Assembly: GCA_023380695.1 (NCBI GenBank)
Contig: JAMCRT010000030.1
Location: 5,470-69,469, forward strand
Source of the DNA: Patescibacteria group bacterium
GTDB lineage: Bacteria > Patescibacteriota > Dojkabacteria > JAKAPS01 > JAJZLI01
DNA: 64,000 nt
Reading direction: 5' to 3'
In this document: positions 43,394-51,368 of the stretch, piece by piece
How the letters are laid out: each line of letters starts with the position of its first letter
How positions within the stretch are numbered: position 1 is the stretch's first letter
Position numbers and translations under genes: made by a program
The notes under the pieces: generated by a model
The model's database searches: none
Seen by the model: the letters and a program-made list of their open reading frames with translations, nothing else
What the model was told of the DNA's origin: nothing

Positions 43394-43753
43394 ATGATAA
43401 AAAACAAAGAAGAGATAACAGAATATTTATCTTCAATTCCACCTTATTGTGAAAAATGTGGAACAATGTATAACAAAGATAAGGTTGAAGTTATTGATAA
43501 AAATCAAAATATGACAATTATTTACATAATGTGTGAAAATTGTAAAACAAAAAATGTCTTCTATGTAGTAAAACCTATGAACTTTGTTAGTAGGGCAAAT
43601 TTAATAGTAGACCTTGATATGGAAGAAATAAAAAAATTTGCAGGATCAAGAAAAATAGACTCTAATGATATATTAAATGTCTTTGATCTTTTATCCACTA
43701 AGAAAGCTAAAAACTCAAAGGATTTTTTAAAAATTATTAATAGTAATGTTTAA
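43394..43753 (+). CDS. Zinc-ribbon protein of unknown function
   Basis: 119 residues. YCEKCGTMYNKDKVEV and MCENCKTKNVFYVVK supply two CxxC pairs about 33 residues apart, a zinc-ribbon arrangement. The rest is mostly helical and charged. It overlaps the DciA-like gene by 8 bp and so may work with it in replication, but nothing else supports that. Confidence 0.6.
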   Translation: MIKNKEEITEYLSSIPPYCEKCGTMYNKDKVEVIDKNQNMTIIYIMCENCKTKNVFYVVKPMNFVSRANLIVDLDMEEIKKFAGSRKIDSNDILNVFDLLSTKKAKNSKDFLKIINSNV

Positions 43754-44012
43754 AAAAATATCTGTAAATAAAATATCCTTAATACAAAATGAAATAGAAA
43801 TAAAAAAAATATTAAACAGATATTTTTTAAAACACCTTAAAGAAGATTTTGATGAATTTATTATATTTAAAAATTTTAGTAATAACACCTTAAGCCTTAT
43901 AATTAAAGAACCAACACTTGCTCAATATATAAATCTTGATAAAAAAAATATATTAAATATTCTTAATAAAAAATTTGAAATTTCTGATATAAAAATTAAA
44001 GTTGGAAATTAA
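43746..44012 (+). CDS. DciA-like (DUF721) replication protein
   Basis: 88 residues. The pattern of a helix, DFDEFIIFKNFSNNTLSLII, TLAQYINLDKKNILNILNKK and FEISDIKIKVG resembles the KH-like fold of DUF721/DciA: a strand pair, then the AQxL helix, then a last strand with I-K-I/V-K. DciA is the ancestral loader of the DnaB helicase, and its gene often lies near dnaN/dnaA/recF. Here it converges on dnaN with its stop adjacent to the dnaN stop. The sequence is short and diverged, so the call leans partly on location. Confidence 0.55.
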   Translation: MFKKISVNKISLIQNEIEIKKILNRYFLKHLKEDFDEFIIFKNFSNNTLSLIIKEPTLAQYINLDKKNILNILNKKFEISDIKIKVGN

Positions 44013-45146
44013 TTATCTCTCATATAATGGCATTATTAAATATGTATAATTACCAAGGTTTTTATCTATAATTTTAGATACTTTTCTAGATTCTGAACTG
44101 TTTAATTCAATTGAAATTTTTTCACCATCGCTGTGGTTTAAAAAATCCATTATATAATTTGCATTAAAATTAACACTTATATCTTTACCTTCAATTTTTG
44201 TTTTTATAGATGAATTTAGATCTCCAACTTCTTTTAATCCAGAATTAAATTCTACTTTATTTTCAATTGAATTAAACAGTTCAGAATCTATAGATATTTC
44301 TTTAAATTTAAAAGGTGTTGAAAGTTTTAAAATATTTTTTAAGTCCTCCCTTTTAATTTCAAATGATGTTGAATAGAATTCTGGAAATATTTTTTTGTAA
44401 TCTGGATATTTTCCTTGTATAATTCTTGATATAAATTTTATATTTTCTATTTCAAAAAGTATTTGATTTCCAGAAATCATATATATATACATAGATACAT
44501 TATCTTCAAAATTTTTAGTTTTTATAATATCTGAAATATTATCAAGAGCTTCTTTTGAAATAACTAGATTGTCTATAGAAGATTTTATATCTTCGCTTTC
44601 TATTGATATACTGGCTAATCTAAAACCATTAATTCCAATAAAGTTTATATTTTTTTCGTCAAATTCCATTAAAACACCTGTTAAAATAGGTCTTGCTTTA
44701 TCTTTGGATGTTGCAAAAGATACTTTATCTATAGCAAAAGATAAAGCATTTGGATTTATTTTTATAAAATAATCTGTATCCTTGTCTCTATCAGGAATAT
44801 CTGGATATTCATCTGTTGGAATTGTATTTAAACTAATTTCATTTTTTTTGTCTTTTATATAAAGAGTGTTGTCTTGTAATAATATATTTATAATACTAGA
44901 TTTTAAATTTGCTATTATTTCGTAGAAATTTTTTAAATTTATTGTGCATTCACCTTTTTCTATAACCTCTATACCTACAATAGTAATTGCACTCTGTTCT
45001 AAATTTGTACTTTTAATTACTAGTTTTTTCCCATCCACTAAAAGTAGTGCATTATTTAAAATAGGAATAGATGTTCTAACAGGAACTGTTTTTATATTTA
45101 AACTTAAAGCCTCAAGTAAGTTTTCTCTTTTTATTCTAATATTCAT
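44013..45146 (-). CDS. dnaN: DNA polymerase III beta subunit (sliding clamp)
   Basis: 377 residues, full length. Three clamp domains of about 120 residues are visible, with RTSIPILNNALLLVDGKKLV in the first, FAIDKVSFATSKDKARPILT in the second and NANYIMDFLNHSDGEKISIE in the third. It ends NYTYLIMPLYER, close to the usual YxxMPMR(L/I) end. It follows dnaA by 279 bp on the same strand. A TATAAT box lies about 5 nt before its ATG on the minus strand. Confidence 0.95.
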   Translation of the reverse strand: MNIRIKRENLLEALSLNIKTVPVRTSIPILNNALLLVDGKKLVIKSTNLEQSAITIVGIEVIEKGECTINLKNFYEIIANLKSSIINILLQDNTLYIKDKKNEISLNTIPTDEYPDIPDRDKDTDYFIKINPNALSFAIDKVSFATSKDKARPILTGVLMEFDEKNINFIGINGFRLASISIESEDIKSSIDNLVISKEALDNISDIIKTKNFEDNVSMYIYMISGNQILFEIENIKFISRIIQGKYPDYKKIFPEFYSTSFEIKREDLKNILKLSTPFKFKEISIDSELFNSIENKVEFNSGLKEVGDLNSSIKTKIEGKDISVNFNANYIMDFLNHSDGEKISIELNSSESRKVSKIIDKNLGNYTYLIMPLYER

Positions 45147-45425
45147 AATATATTATATATGTAAGTATTATTATGTATTGTTTATAACTCAAAAATTTCT
45201 ATATATTTATTATAGTTACACTTCTAATCTATGTGCAATACATGTTCATAATATAAATTTATCAAAAATACTACAAACAATTAATAATTTAAAATTAATA
45301 CATTAATTTAACTTTAAATACAATGTGTATAAAATTAAATTTTTGTGTATTTAATTTTATAACAATAATTGTATTAATTAAAATTATACTACTTCAAAGA
45401 TATTTATAAACAATTTATAAACACC
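45147..45425. other. Candidate replication origin between dnaA and dnaN
   Basis: Gene-free, extremely AT-rich 279 bp. It contains TGTGTATAA (45324-45332; reverse of TTATACACA, a near-consensus DnaA box), another TGTGTAT at 45344-45350, and a perfect 12-bp inverted repeat with arms 45329-45340 and 45349-45360. A perfect tandem copy of ATTTATAAACA occupies 45402-45423; each unit includes TTATAAACA, two mismatches from a DnaA box. By eye, coding strands right of this region are richer in G than those left of it, as expected for a skew switch near the origin. Confidence 0.45.
45402..45423 (+). repeat. Tandem direct repeat ATTTATAAACA x2
   Basis: Two perfect 11-bp copies directly adjoining, just beyond the dnaA stop codon. 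Each carries a TTATAAACA box that could bind DnaA. Confidence 0.7.
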
Positions 45426-46760
45426 CTATTGTAAAGAACTTCGTATTTCATAAATTTGATTTTTTAGAGCATAATCATCATTTATCATTTTTTCTATTTT
45501 ATCTACTGCATACATTACTGTTGTATGATCTTTTCTTTTTAAAAGACTTGCTACATCTGTATAGGGAAGATTTAAATCTACTCTTAAAAGATACATAGCT
45601 ACCTGTCTTGGCATAACCACTTTATTTGTTCTTCTTTCTCCCCTTATTTCTTTTATTGATATACCAAATTTTTCACATATTGTATTTATAACATCTTGGG
45701 GTTTTATTCTTTTTATAGTTTTTTTTATCTGTATTCCTAAAATATCTTGTATTTCACTAAATCCCAGTTTTTTTTGTAAAGAATTTTGTATTGCTTCTAT
45801 TTTTGTTAAAATTCCTTCAAGTTCTCTTACATTGGATCCAAAATTCTCAGATATAAAATTTATTATATCTTTATCAAATGTTATGTTTTTTTCTTCACAT
45901 TTTTTATTTAAAATTGCAGTTTTTAGTTCTATATCTGGAACTCCAATGTCAGCAACCATTCCACCTTCAAATCTAGATACTAATCTTTCTTCTAAATTTT
46001 CTATATCTCTTGGGTGTCTGTCTGAGGCTAATATTATTTGCTTATTTGCTTGATGAAGAGAATTAAATGTGTGGAAAAACTCTTCTTGAGTTCCTTTTTT
46101 ACCAGATATAAATTGTATATCATCAATTATTAAAACATCTTTATCTCTGTATTTTTTCCTAAATTTATCTGAAGAACCATTCTTAATAGACTCTATTAGT
46201 TCTCCTAGAAATGTCTCTGAAGATAAATAAACTACAGAATAACCCTTATTCTTATCTTCTATGGCATTTCCTATGGCTTGTAGTAAGTGGGTTTTTCCAA
46301 GACCAACACCTCCAAATATAAAGAGAGGGTTGTATATCATTCCAGGTTTCTCAACTACTGCAATAGAAGCTGCATGTGCAAGTCTGTTTGAGGAACCGAC
46401 AACAAAATTAGAGAATAGGTATTTTTTATTTAGATTTGAGGTTTGTTTTTTATCTGTATTGTCTGTTTCTTTTGTATATTCAAATATTGGAGATATGTCA
46501 TCATCTTCTAGTTTTTGTATAATTGAAAAATTGATATCAATGGGTTCTCCTGAGGCATCTTGAAGTGCATTTCTTACAGTATTTAAATAGTTGTTTTGAA
46601 TATAGTCTACTATAAATGAATTCTGACATTCTATATTTGCAACCCCATCTTTAATTTCTTTTAAATTTAATTTTGAAAACCAAACTTTAAAACTCTTTTC
46701 AGGAACCTTCAGTTGTATTTTGTCAGTTGCTATTTTCCAAACAGAGTTGATGTTGTCCAT
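45426..46760 (-). CDS. dnaA: Chromosomal replication initiator DnaA
   Basis: 444 residues. Domain I is at about 1-80 (WKIATDKIQLKVPEKSFKVW), followed by a short linker. The AAA core has Walker A FIFGGVGLGKTHLLQAIGNA (about 145-164) and Walker B VLIIDDIQFISGKKGTQEEF. Domain IV carries the DnaA signature VVMPRQVAMYLLRVDLNLPY and RKDHTTVMYAVDKIEK, which binds DnaA boxes. dnaN follows. No rpmH is adjacent; it lies about 21 kb to the left. Confidence 0.97.
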   Translation of the reverse strand: MDNINSVWKIATDKIQLKVPEKSFKVWFSKLNLKEIKDGVANIECQNSFIVDYIQNNYLNTVRNALQDASGEPIDINFSIIQKLEDDDISPIFEYTKETDNTDKKQTSNLNKKYLFSNFVVGSSNRLAHAASIAVVEKPGMIYNPLFIFGGVGLGKTHLLQAIGNAIEDKNKGYSVVYLSSETFLGELIESIKNGSSDKFRKKYRDKDVLIIDDIQFISGKKGTQEEFFHTFNSLHQANKQIILASDRHPRDIENLEERLVSRFEGGMVADIGVPDIELKTAILNKKCEEKNITFDKDIINFISENFGSNVRELEGILTKIEAIQNSLQKKLGFSEIQDILGIQIKKTIKRIKPQDVINTICEKFGISIKEIRGERRTNKVVMPRQVAMYLLRVDLNLPYTDVASLLKRKDHTTVMYAVDKIEKMINDDYALKNQIYEIRSSLQ

Positions 46761-46964
46761 AAATGAAGTAAATCAAAATTATTAATATTAAAAATTTTTT
46801 GGGACAATTTAGTGATTTTTATAATAACAAATTGTGGATAACTTTTCAATTATTTGATTAAATGTCGTATAATAACAATATATTTTGTATGGCATCTTTA
46901 TTAAGTGAATAAGCACAACCTAGAGTGCAATTATTCAATTAACTGGAGAGATGTCCCCGATTTA
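46761..46964. promoter_or_regulatory. dnaA upstream region with a perfect DnaA box
   Basis: TGTGGATAA at 46833-46841 is the reverse of TTATCCACA, the exact consensus DnaA box, about 75 bp upstream of the dnaA start. It suggests autoregulation by DnaA or a part of the origin. No other full match was found in the region. Confidence 0.6.
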
Positions 46965-47609
46965 TTATAAAATGGCATTAACACTATCTGAAGAGTCTTC
47001 AAGCTTAGCTTCATCTATAACTTTATTTAAGTGAGTTTTTGTCATAGTTTTTAATTTTTTTGAAGGTATTTTCTCTACCCAGTTGAACAACCCGTTATAA
47101 TCAAAATTTGATGGCAATGTTAACTCAACCAATGAAACATGGCGAGACCCAAGAACCGAGAGCAGATAAATTGTGTCGAATAGTGCTTTTTCCTTTGTTG
47201 CTAAACGTACTCCATTTGTTTCAATAAATCCTCCATAGAGTTCTTTTGTAATATGATAAATGTGGAAAGTACCTAATGCAGTAGGTATTTTTTGAGCACG
47301 ATCTAAAGATATAACATGGATTTCTTTGGGAATTTGTTCAATCATATCATGCCTTGATAAGGCTGTCCAAAAAGATCCATAGGCACTATATGGAGCGGTA
47401 AGATATGGGGCAACAATAAGTGGATCCCTTATTGTGCTAATTGCCCACAATCCCCTTTTTATTTTTGTAACAACTCCAGAGTCTACTAGGGTTAACATAG
47501 TCTGGGATGCAGCTGGTAGGGTTTTTTTTAAAACTAAAGCTACCTCAGTAGTTGTGACTATCGGTTTTTTAACTTGCGCTAGACGACCCAACGACATTAT
47601 AGAATTCAT
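46965..47609 (-). CDS. AbiEi-type antitoxin (type IV toxin-antitoxin)
   Basis: 214 residues. An N-terminal winged helix (VTTTEVALVLKKTLPAASQT, then LVDSGVVTKIKRGLWAIS) is followed by the AbiEi core: DPLIVAPYLTAPYSAYGSFW, then a strand-rich region ending VRLATKEKALFDTIYLLS, the family's hallmark TxEKALFD. The start overlaps the toxin stop in a TAATG junction and has a strong Shine-Dalgarno site, AAAAGGAGGA on the coding strand (47616-47625). Genes in AbiE systems usually run antitoxin first; here the toxin is first. Confidence 0.85.
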   Translation of the reverse strand: MNSIMSLGRLAQVKKPIVTTTEVALVLKKTLPAASQTMLTLVDSGVVTKIKRGLWAISTIRDPLIVAPYLTAPYSAYGSFWTALSRHDMIEQIPKEIHVISLDRAQKIPTALGTFHIYHITKELYGGFIETNGVRLATKEKALFDTIYLLSVLGSRHVSLVELTLPSNFDYNGLFNWVEKIPSKKLKTMTKTHLNKVIDEAKLEDSSDSVNAIL

Positions 47610-48427
47610 TATTTATCCTCCTTTTGGATTTTGATCTTTTTAATTTTATTAAATTTGTTTGAATTCTTATTTTTATGTATATTATTCATACGATTTATGA
47701 CAAATTCATGCATCCTTTCCCATGACTTTATAGAGTCATATGTTATTCTAAAATCATCTTTTAAAAAAGGGATTACCTGTTCTTTGAAATCTTCATAAGT
47801 TAGATTCTCTACTCTTGATAAGGCCTCTAATATATCTTTCTGTTTTAATATAGTGAGGTGACTTTCTGTTTTTCTGAATAATATCTCTAAATCAAAAATG
47901 TCTCTAGCCTTTGTTTCATTTCTTCTTGCTAGTGCCATAATTTTTTGGTCAATCATTGCATCTAAATTATATCTTTGCAGTAAGTATGGAGTAATGCCAT
48001 ATTGCCCAACAATGCTTTCGGGAATATCTATTGTATCAAAACCATAGTCACTATGACGACCAGAAAATTCTATTTTAGTTCTAATTTCAACATCAGAGTT
48101 AGTTAAAACTAATCCTAATTTCCAGCGATGAGTAGTTGTAGTCTGTTTTGGTTTACTAATATTTACAATGGAAATATTAGCACTATTAAGAGTACTAATA
48201 AGTACATTACTAACTAAAACCTGACCAACAATTTTTTCTAGCTTTAATCCTTCATCTTTGATTAAATCTAGCTCAATGTCATTAGAATACCTAGGACTAT
48301 TAAAATAATACCTAAGATTAGCACCACCTTTAAGTACGTAATTTTTTGGATTATACTTATAAACCAAAACCGATAAAAATGTTAAATGGAACCGTTCTAT
48401 AATTTGTGGTTTTGACGTTTCATTCAT
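47609..48427 (-). CDS. AbiEii-type nucleotidyltransferase toxin
   Basis: 272 residues. The nucleotidyltransferase core is YVLKGGANLRYYFNSPRYSN, running into DIELDL: GG near the helix, then D-x-x-L as catalytic acids (GGxxLR...SxDIELDL). Residues about 165-215 hold KIMALARRNETKARDIFDLE, another family motif (RDxFDLxxL). AbiEii-type toxins transfer nucleotides to RNA targets and are implicated in phage defence. It is cotranscribed with the AbiEi gene and is followed on the right by a divergent pilin-like gene. Confidence 0.85.
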   Translation of the reverse strand: MNETSKPQIIERFHLTFLSVLVYKYNPKNYVLKGGANLRYYFNSPRYSNDIELDLIKDEGLKLEKIVGQVLVSNVLISTLNSANISIVNISKPKQTTTTHRWKLGLVLTNSDVEIRTKIEFSGRHSDYGFDTIDIPESIVGQYGITPYLLQRYNLDAMIDQKIMALARRNETKARDIFDLEILFRKTESHLTILKQKDILEALSRVENLTYEDFKEQVIPFLKDDFRITYDSIKSWERMHEFVINRMNNIHKNKNSNKFNKIKKIKIQKEDK

Positions 48428-48509
48428 AATATATAACTGTACTATAAATTAAATTATAATGCAACTATATGTATCGTCAATACGGACTGAAATATGTTAC
48501 AATTGATTA

Positions 48510-49067
48510 ATGAAAAACGAAGGAAGATCTTCTATAAAAATACTTTTAATTGCTGTTATAGTAATAGTTATTCTTGCGTTAATTGTGTTTTTAAATATTC
48601 AAACAGGAAGAAAGGCTTATAACGTAATAAATCCTGGTGGTAGGATTAATGATGCAAATAACCGGTCAAGGGTATCTAATATTAAGGCAATATTTGATGC
48701 TCTACAGATGTATTATTCCAATAATGGTACATACCCTGCAGGTTTAAATAAACTTCCATCTCCCCTTATAACAAATGCCCCATATGGTTATTCTGTTACT
48801 GGATCTACAATTGGCGTACCTAATTGTGTTTCAGGTTCAGGAACAATACCTAATGCTACAGTTACAGTTTCTTCGTCTTGCACAAAGCTTACAGCAGGCT
48901 CTGTGATATATAAAGAACTCTCCAAATATATAAGTGTTATTCCAACGGGGAATTACTATTTAGTTGAAAATAGTACAGGAAACAAAGTTGTAGTATTTGC
49001 AACTGGAATGAGGCAAGGAATAACATCCGATACTGAAGGTTATCCAGTAGCCTGGTATTATAACTAA
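48510..49067 (+). CDS. Pilin-like protein lacking the prepilin cleavage motif
   Basis: 185 residues. The start MKNEGRSSIKILLIAVIVIV aligns with MKNEGFTLIEILLVIVIIAI of the next gene, but FTLIE is replaced by RSSIK, so Glu +5 is lost and cleavage by prepilin peptidase is doubtful. The rest is close to the third pilin (49750): NPGGRINDANNRSRVSNIKA at the front and a long near-identical C-terminal half (YGYSVTGSTIGVPNCVSGSG). Two Cys (one in VPNC, one in SSSC) probably form a disulphide. A TACAAT box lies 6 nt before the ATG. It could be a donor cassette for variation, a decayed pilin or a specialised form. Confidence 0.7.
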   Translation: MKNEGRSSIKILLIAVIVIVILALIVFLNIQTGRKAYNVINPGGRINDANNRSRVSNIKAIFDALQMYYSNNGTYPAGLNKLPSPLITNAPYGYSVTGSTIGVPNCVSGSGTIPNATVTVSSSCTKLTAGSVIYKELSKYISVIPTGNYYLVENSTGNKVVVFATGMRQGITSDTEGYPVAWYYN

Positions 49068-49150
49068 ATATATCTAACACAAAATGTTTCTGTAACAATG
49101 TTTTTATAGAACACTTTTACTTCTTTTATTTATTTGCTATAAATTAATTA

Positions 49151-49675
49151 ATGAAAAATGAAGGTTTCACTCTTATAGAAATACTTTTAGTTATAGTTAT
49201 AATAGCAATACTTGCATTAGTTGTGTTTTTAAATATTCAACCACAAGGAAGGATATATGATGCTACAGATAGTACAAATATAAAAGAGATTAAATCTGTT
49301 TTATCTGCAGTTGAGATGTACACGGTTGATAATAAAGGTAATCCTCCTTCATCTATTCCGTTTATTCCCTCTCCTTTCATTACAAACAATAAAAATTCTT
49401 CAGGTTTAGGTTCTGGGTTTAATATTACAAATAATTCTACAGGAATTCCTAACTGTACTCAGGCAGGGGCTAACACAAACACATGCTTACCAATAACTAA
49501 TGCTTTATTTGACTCTCAGATAAAGAAATATTTATCTGCTATGCCTTCTGGGCAATTTTATATTGCAAGAAGTTCTGGTGGTTCACAAATTGTTGTGTTT
49601 TCATCAAGTATGAAAAAAGGAATAACAATTGATAGTAAAGGGTTTGGAGTAGGATTTGATATTTACAGATTTTAA
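49151..49675 (+). CDS. Type IV pilin, GFTLIE class
   Basis: 174 residues. The leader MKNEGFTLIEILLVIVIIAI has every prepilin feature. The globular domain has STNIKEIKSVLSAVEMYTVD, typical of GspG/PilA-like pilins, and ends with QIKKYLSAMPSGQFYIARSS. It has the two-Cys layout of its neighbours (PNCTQ and NTCLP) but differs in sequence through most of the C-terminal half. It stands between two more similar pilins. Confidence 0.85.
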   Translation: MKNEGFTLIEILLVIVIIAILALVVFLNIQPQGRIYDATDSTNIKEIKSVLSAVEMYTVDNKGNPPSSIPFIPSPFITNNKNSSGLGSGFNITNNSTGIPNCTQAGANTNTCLPITNALFDSQIKKYLSAMPSGQFYIARSSGGSQIVVFSSSMKKGITIDSKGFGVGFDIYRF

Positions 49676-49690
49676 ATATAAAAGAGTTGT

Positions 49691-49719
49691 TTGACAAAAC
49701 TGTAAGGTTATTCTAAATT
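49691..49719 (+). promoter_or_regulatory. Promoter of the third pilin gene
   Basis: TTGACA (49691-49696) followed after 17 bp by TAATTT-like TAAATT (49714-49719). A better -10 match, TATAAT (49723-49728), is 26 bp away, so the -10 assignment is uncertain. Confidence 0.4.
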
Positions 49720-49732
49720 TAATATAATAAAA

Positions 49733-49740
49733 AGGAGGTG
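49733..49740 (+). promoter_or_regulatory. Strong Shine-Dalgarno site of the third pilin
   Basis: AGGAGGTG, 9 nt before the ATG at 49750. It is the most complete ribosome binding site seen before a plus-strand gene in this window and suggests high expression. Confidence 0.8.
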
Positions 49741-49749
49741 AGCTAGAAA

Positions 49750-50286
49750 ATGAAAAAAATAAATAACAAGGGTTTCACCTTAATAGAAATTCTTATAGTA
49801 ATTGTTATAATAGCTATACTTGCATTAGTTGTATTTGTTGCAATAAATCCTGTAGGTAGGATTCATGATGCAAACAACTCATCAAGAGTATCTAACATTA
49901 AATCAATATTTAATGCTGTGCAGATGTATACTTCTGATAATCAAGGATCATATCCAGGTGGGTTGTCTCAACTTTCATCTCCACTTATAACAAGTGCTGC
50001 ATATGGTTATTCTGTTACCGGATCTACAATTGGAGTACCTAATTGTGTTTCAGGTTCAGGAACAATACCTAATGCTACAGTTACAGTTTCTTCATCTTGT
50101 GTACAACTTACATCAGGATCTACAATATATACAGAACTATCTAAATACGTAAGCTCTCTTCCAACAGGGAATTACTATTTAGCTGAAAATAGTGCAGGAA
50201 ACAAAGTTGTAGTATTTGCAACTGGAATGCAACAAGGAGTAACATCCGATACTGCAGGTTATCCAGTAGCTTGGGATTATAACTAA
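49750..50286 (+). CDS. Probable major type IV pilin
   Basis: 178 residues. The leader MKKINNKGFTLIEILIVIVI is canonical. The mature helix continues IAILALVVFVAINPVGRIHD, and the pilin domain has SRVSNIKSIFNAVQMYTSDN. The C-terminal half is nearly the same as that of the 48510 gene, at both protein and DNA level. It is the only pilin in the window with a complete Shine-Dalgarno site and a terminator right after it, so it is the best candidate for the main pilus subunit. Confidence 0.87.
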   Translation: MKKINNKGFTLIEILIVIVIIAILALVVFVAINPVGRIHDANNSSRVSNIKSIFNAVQMYTSDNQGSYPGGLSQLSSPLITSAAYGYSVTGSTIGVPNCVSGSGTIPNATVTVSSSCVQLTSGSTIYTELSKYVSSLPTGNYYLAENSAGNKVVVFATGMQQGVTSDTAGYPVAWDYN

Positions 50287-50299
50287 GCATATTTAAAGT

Positions 50300-50330
50300 A
50301 GAGGGGGTTGACCCCTCTCTTTATTTGTAT
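50300..50330 (+). terminator. Rho-independent terminator after the pilin gene
   Basis: AGAGGGG (50300-50306) pairs with CCCCTCT (50312-50318) around a 5-nt loop, followed by CTTTATTTGT. It is the clearest intrinsic terminator in the window and separates the pilin from trxA. Confidence 0.75.
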
Positions 50331-50342
50331 ATAATATAAAAT

Positions 50343-50663
50343 ATGTCTAAATTAAAAATAGATTCACAAAATTTCGAAAACGAAGTAATAAATTCAGAAA
50401 TTCCAGTTATGGTTGATTTTTGGGCAGATTGGTGTATGCCATGTCATATGTTAGATCCTGTAATAGAGGAAATAGCAAATGAATTTGAAGGTAAAATAAA
50501 AGTAGGGGGACTAAATGTTGATGAAAATGGAGATTTATCTTCAAAATATTCAATCATGAGTATTCCTGCCGTTTTATTTTTCAAAGACGGAAAAGAAGTT
50601 TCTCGCCTTATTGGTGTTAGAGGAAAGGAAGATTTTACAGCAGAAATAGATAAAATTACTTAA
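50343..50663 (+). CDS. trxA: Thioredoxin
   Basis: 106 residues with no signal peptide, so cytosolic. The active site is FWADWCMPCHMLDPVIEEIA (WCMPC near residues 30-34, where most thioredoxins have WCGPC). The cis-proline loop is IMSIPAVLFFKDGKEVSRLI. It reduces protein disulphides with electrons from a reductase not seen here. It is cotranscribed with trmD, which follows after 3 bp. Confidence 0.93.
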   Translation: MSKLKIDSQNFENEVINSEIPVMVDFWADWCMPCHMLDPVIEEIANEFEGKIKVGGLNVDENGDLSSKYSIMSIPAVLFFKDGKEVSRLIGVRGKEDFTAEIDKIT

Positions 50664-50666
50664 ATT

Positions 50667-51320
50667 GTGAATTTAAATATATTTACTTTATATCCAGACT
50701 ATTTTATATCTCCTTTTAACTTTGGAATTCTTAAAAAAGCTTTATCAGAAAAGTTGGTAAATATAAACGTAATAAACTTGAGAGAGTTTGCCTATGATAA
50801 AAGGGGGTCTGTTGATGATACTCCTTATGGAGGGGGAGCAGGAATGGTTTTAAGGGTAGATGTTTTACATAGAGCTCTTGAAAGTGTTAAATCGAAAAAT
50901 GGGTTTTCTATTATGCTGTCTCCCGCAGGGAAAAGATATAATCAAAAAATTGCAAGGAAACTTTCAGTGAAAAAAGAAATAAATATTTTTTCAGGGAGGT
51001 TTGAGGGTTTTGATGAAAGATTTCTAAATTTTGTTGATATGGAATTATCTTTAGGAGACTTTGTTCTATCAGGAGGAGAGAGTGCTTCCCTTGTTGTTAT
51101 AGATTCAGTTGTTCGTCTTATTCCTGGAGTTTTGGGAAATGAGAAATCTTTAGATACAGAATCTTTTTCTTTGGGAGGTTTATTAGAATATCCGCAATAT
51201 ACAAAACCAAAAGATTTTATGGGATTTGGTGTTCCAGAGGTACTTTTAAGTGGAGATCATAAGAAAATAGATATATGGAGAAAAGAGAAGAGCCTACAAA
51301 AAACCAAAAAGAGAGTTTAA
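50667..51320 (+). CDS. trmD: tRNA (guanine-N1-)-methyltransferase TrmD
   Basis: 217 residues, starting at a GTG. It methylates G37 of tRNA next to the anticodon. The knotted SPOUT fold signature is present: VDDTPYGGGAGMVLRVDVLH, then IFSGRFEGFDERFLNFVDME, LSLGDFVLSGGESASLVVID (normally SxGDYVLTGGE) and a LSGDHKKIDIWRKEKSL end (GxHxxIxxWR). All main catalytic positions seem kept. It is slightly shorter than the usual 240-250 residues. Confidence 0.95.
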   Translation: MNLNIFTLYPDYFISPFNFGILKKALSEKLVNINVINLREFAYDKRGSVDDTPYGGGAGMVLRVDVLHRALESVKSKNGFSIMLSPAGKRYNQKIARKLSVKKEINIFSGRFEGFDERFLNFVDMELSLGDFVLSGGESASLVVIDSVVRLIPGVLGNEKSLDTESFSLGGLLEYPQYTKPKDFMGFGVPEVLLSGDHKKIDIWRKEKSLQKTKKRV

Positions 51321-51368
51321 AGATATATGGCTATTGATAGTTTGTATTGATTGATATATATTTAAAAT

